A DNA stretch of 64,000 bases, from NCBI RefSeq assembly GCF_036324505.1, contig NC_086360.1, forward strand, positions 10,150,293 through 10,214,292, read 5' to 3'. Positions 60,955 through 64,000 of this stretch are shown piece by piece. Both the position numbers and the translations under genes were made by a program. How positions within the stretch are numbered: the first letter of the stretch is position 1; every line of letters begins with the position of its first letter. Origin of the DNA: Eleginops maclovinus. Lineage: Eukaryota; Chordata; Actinopteri; Perciformes; Eleginopidae. The notes below the pieces were generated by a model, which was not told where the DNA came from, ran no database searches, and saw only the letters and a program-made list of their open reading frames with translations.

Positions 60955-62379
60955 CTTGAGAGTCTAATGACTTCTGCCACTGCCTACTTTACGAGGCTGG
61001 GAACCACTTACAGGCTTTACTTGTGTCTGATGTCAACGCAAAAACAATGGGGTTAAAAGGCATTTCTCTATTATATTACGAAATAAAGATTTGAATAAAA
61101 AACATGAAACAAATTCCTCCAATCAAACGTGTTAGATTCAACAGAGAGTGAGTGTATATTGGAAGTCAATCCTCTATACGGCACTTGCATGTCATAGAAA
61201 TGTTGGTGCTTTAACGCGAGATAACTGTTTTATTTCTGTACAGCAACACAGAATTGTATCTCCTCGATTGTAGCACGCTAACATCAAACTGCTCTGTCTT
61301 AAGCACAGGCAATAATGTCATTTTCCAATGATAGGTTATCAAACGGCGTGAGAAGCCAAGTCCACCTGGCAAACACAGTGGTATTCCTTGCAGCAATGAG
61401 CATAATCACAAGTTTATCAGGGTATACGACGCACTGCATGTGGGTTGAAGCCATGTCAGATCTCCTAGAGCTCCAGACAGGTGTCTGGCTGACAAGAGTG
61501 AATGTGTGTCGGTATGCCCAGTCTTAAAACACACAACAACACACCAGCACACACTATACATTCCAGAACACAAAGACACATCACTCATCAAGCAAGCATC
61601 ATCTCACCACACAAAACGTACACAACCACAACCCCCAGACCACAACACCCCATCAACAAGTCCCCCACCTCTGCAAACCGCCTCCCCAACAACCAAAACT
61701 ATCATCAAACATCACACAGCAACAACACGAGTCTGTCTGGGCCTCAGCCTAGCGACAAGTTATGTGATTTATCTTGGCAATATGCAACCAGGAGTCAAAT
61801 ATTAACCTCCGACATGAGGTTCCCACAGCAATGCACGTCATTAGAAAGTGAGTCGCCCTCCTCGCCTCGATCCTGCAAAAAGGACCACCCCGAGAAAAGC
61901 CTGCCGTGTTCTCTGATGTGAATGATAGGATCAGATACAGCACCTTTCTCCCTGCAGGAAGGGAGTGTTCCTGATCTAAAGGAGAATGGGTGATAGTAAT
62001 TTGGTTGTCTGTATGAAAGAATCATCTGACCGAGTCAAGGTGCCATTAGGAATCCAAGGGACTGATGAGGAAATAATTCAGACAGTGTGTTAACTTACAT
62101 TGCTGCATACCGCCTTAAGACTATTGCTTTCTCAAACCTATGGTTCTTTTTTAATCATGCTCCCAACCATGCAACATTTGACATATCAACATGATTGTCT
62201 GCTGCTCAATAAAAAAATGTAAAAACAAAATGACTATATTCACAAATTACAATACTCCTATCACATGCGATGGACACGTGGTCCCCAACATTTTCGTATG
62301 ACTGATATGGAATCAAACCATAAATTGTATATATCAATCATTTATCTTATATGAAAATAAACGTATTTTTTACACTCTT

Positions 62380-63391
62380 CAGATGAGCAGTGATTCAAAA
62401 ATCATATGCGATTCGTTAATCGTTTGACATGTATCATTGGAGAGGGAACTGTCTTAAGCACATTGCGATTTTTCACCATGCATTGCTGTGGTCATCGCAA
62501 TTGCTGCAGGAAGGATGAGGCTTTCAGCAATTGTGTGTGGCTTTTGTGCTTTGGCTACAAGGTGGGCCACTTTGTATGACGCTGCCAAGGCTTTGGTGGG
62601 CACAGTAGCTTGGCTATGCACAACGGTCTTTTGCCCATGCAGCGCAGCTTCTTTTCGTAAAAAAAATGTCATGGGTTTCTGAGCATCATCTGGATGTCGG
62701 CTTTCGAGATGTCGTCTCATTTTTGTGGGCTTTAAACTTTCATGTGCCAGAACATCGCCGCAAATAACACACTGTGGGTGGTCGAGCTCATGTTTTACCT
62801 GGCACGTGAATCCATATTTAAGAAATTCTTTCAGGTATCGGCGACGCCTCGTTGGTGGGTCTTTTTTATTCTCACCACCGGCCAAACTTGTCCCATCTGA
62901 GGATCGCGGAGGAGTAGGTGCACAACTGGAGGTAGATGGCACTTCTGAGCTCAAATCATTGTTTTTTAGCAGCCACCTGTCCATTTTTGATGAAAGTTAT
63001 AACTAGGCTAGTGGCTAAAAAAGTGGCTAGTATCACAAACGTGGCTAGTAACGTGGCGAGTTAACTATGACGTATTGTAAAAAAACCGGGAAGAAATTGA
63101 GTTTGAACAGTGGGCGCAGATTGTTACATTGTTTCTATCATAGGACCAATAAACGATTCGAAACGCCATTTAAAGCTGGGCAACTTTTTTTTTTCTCTCT
63201 CTCTCTCCCTCTTAACAGCGTGTAGGAATGAGAAAAAGGCAGATTTTCATTGTATTGACATTTTATTTTTCGTTGTTTCACCAGGTGTTATAACAGCTAA
63301 TTTCCGACTGAAGTAACAAATAATTTTGCGACCCCACGGAAGTTTTTGCCGACCCCGTTTGGGGTCGCGACCCCTAGTTTAAGAATCACTG
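62380..63391 (-). mobile_element. Truncated hAT transposon with BED-finger transposase remnant
   Basis: The element's 5' end, on the minus strand, begins at 63391 with CAGTGATTCTTAAACTAGGG followed by a GTCGCGACCCC palindromic stretch, as in hAT elements related to ZBED5/FAM200-type genes. The transposase N-terminus follows at 62984. Coding similarity stops abruptly near 62385, so the catalytic part and the other terminus are missing. The 8 bp outside the 5' end (GTGTAGCT on the plus strand) have no partner. Confidence 0.7.
62454..62984 (-). pseudogene. N-terminal hAT transposase remnant with BED zinc finger
   Basis: The ATG at 62984 opens 176 codons. A Ser/Pro-rich start is followed by a BED-type finger (CVICGDVLAHESLKPTKMRRHL, then ESRH), completing a C-X2-C-Xn-H-X4-H pattern. 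Then comes the region AASYKVAHLVAKAQKPHTIA typical of ZBED5-like transposases. A TAA interrupts at 62454, yet the same frame resumes similarity just after it (SLSNDTCQTI), so the stop is a mutation. The RNase H-like catalytic domain is absent. It could be mistaken for a short zinc-finger gene. Confidence 0.75.
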
Positions 63392-64000
63392 GTGTAGCTG
63401 ACAGTGCAACCGGACTCTCAGGTTGTTACTGTACTTGGCGACTTCAAGGTTTGTGAGAGCATGCCGATATGTACCATCACTACACCCTCCCCCATACATC
63501 TGCAGACTGGGATTAGATTGTTATACAATTATTGGAATAAAAAAATAAATGGTAAATTAAGGTACGACGCTTCTGTGGCAAACTTGAATATGACTTTGAA
63601 GTACTTTTCCGAGTTAACTCTTGATGAAAGAAAACTGTTCTTATTTCAAGTGCAGGGCTTTTCATAGTTTGACACCCAGGTGCAGTTGTTTTTTTTGTTT
63701 TTTTACATTTCAATCAGTTCCTTTTTCCAATGCACCCAAACAACTATCTTTGCATTACAGTAATACTACAGACAACTGCAAAAGTTCTGGGGTTATAAGG
63801 CATTTTTCTCTATTATTTCTAAGTATATTTAAAGATGTTTATTAGGAAAGAAATTATAGACAATTACCTCATCAATCATGTAACTGTGTTAGGATTTCAC
63901 AAGTTATGAGTGAGCCCTAAAAGTATTATTGTTAGGTAATCCTGGCTAAAGCATGGCAGCTTGCATGTCTAGATAAATGTTGTAGCTTTATAAGCCTCGA

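Overview
This is nuclear DNA of a bony fish, probably a percomorph teleost. The evidence is spliced vertebrate genes with GT/AG introns, a complete-looking vertebrate notch1 exon set next to ubac1, long CA/TG arrays, and typical fish repeats (L2, I-clade and L1 LINEs, Tc1 elements, hAT-type miniature elements, a tRNA-derived SINE). The species cannot be named from this window.

Layout. 1-3890: decayed I-clade LINE. 4800-6650: hAT-like and L2 fragments around and inside a two-exon coiled-coil gene (5305-8687, +) of unknown identity. 8825-12357: repeat block with a miniature element, an L2 LINE and a broken Tc1 transposon. 12690-14005 (-): decayed multi-exon copy of an uncharacterised multicopy fish zinc-finger family. 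15340-17351: a LINE tail and a second Tc1 on the minus strand. 17815-25267 (-): ubac1, ten coding exons giving 431 codons plus stop, with a long 3' UTR. 25690-26080: an L1 scrap. 27130-54045 (-): notch1, exons 34 back to 3. 54046-64000: no coding exon found, most likely a large 5' intron of notch1, with a BED-finger hAT transposon relic near the end.

How the genes relate. ubac1 and notch1 lie head-to-tail on the same strand, about 1.9 kb apart. Both are on 9q34 in human, which supports the notch1 assignment. I read 32 notch1 exons by splice sites; their lengths sum to an open frame of 2,461 codons from exon 3 to the stop. They cover the end of EGF1, EGF2-36, three LNR modules, the heterodimerization domain, the membrane helix, RAM, ankyrin repeats, and the transactivation and PEST regions. 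Exons 1 and 2 (signal peptide and most of EGF1) were not found.

I found no convincing new molecular system. The points most worth checking are two substitutions in notch1 processing sites (Met after the expected S3 cleavage, Gly at +4 of the FBXW7 degron), the decayed zinc-finger family copy, the coding minisatellite of the coiled-coil gene, a perfect 17-bp hairpin in the ubac1 3' UTR, and a trinucleotide repeat inside a notch1 splice acceptor.
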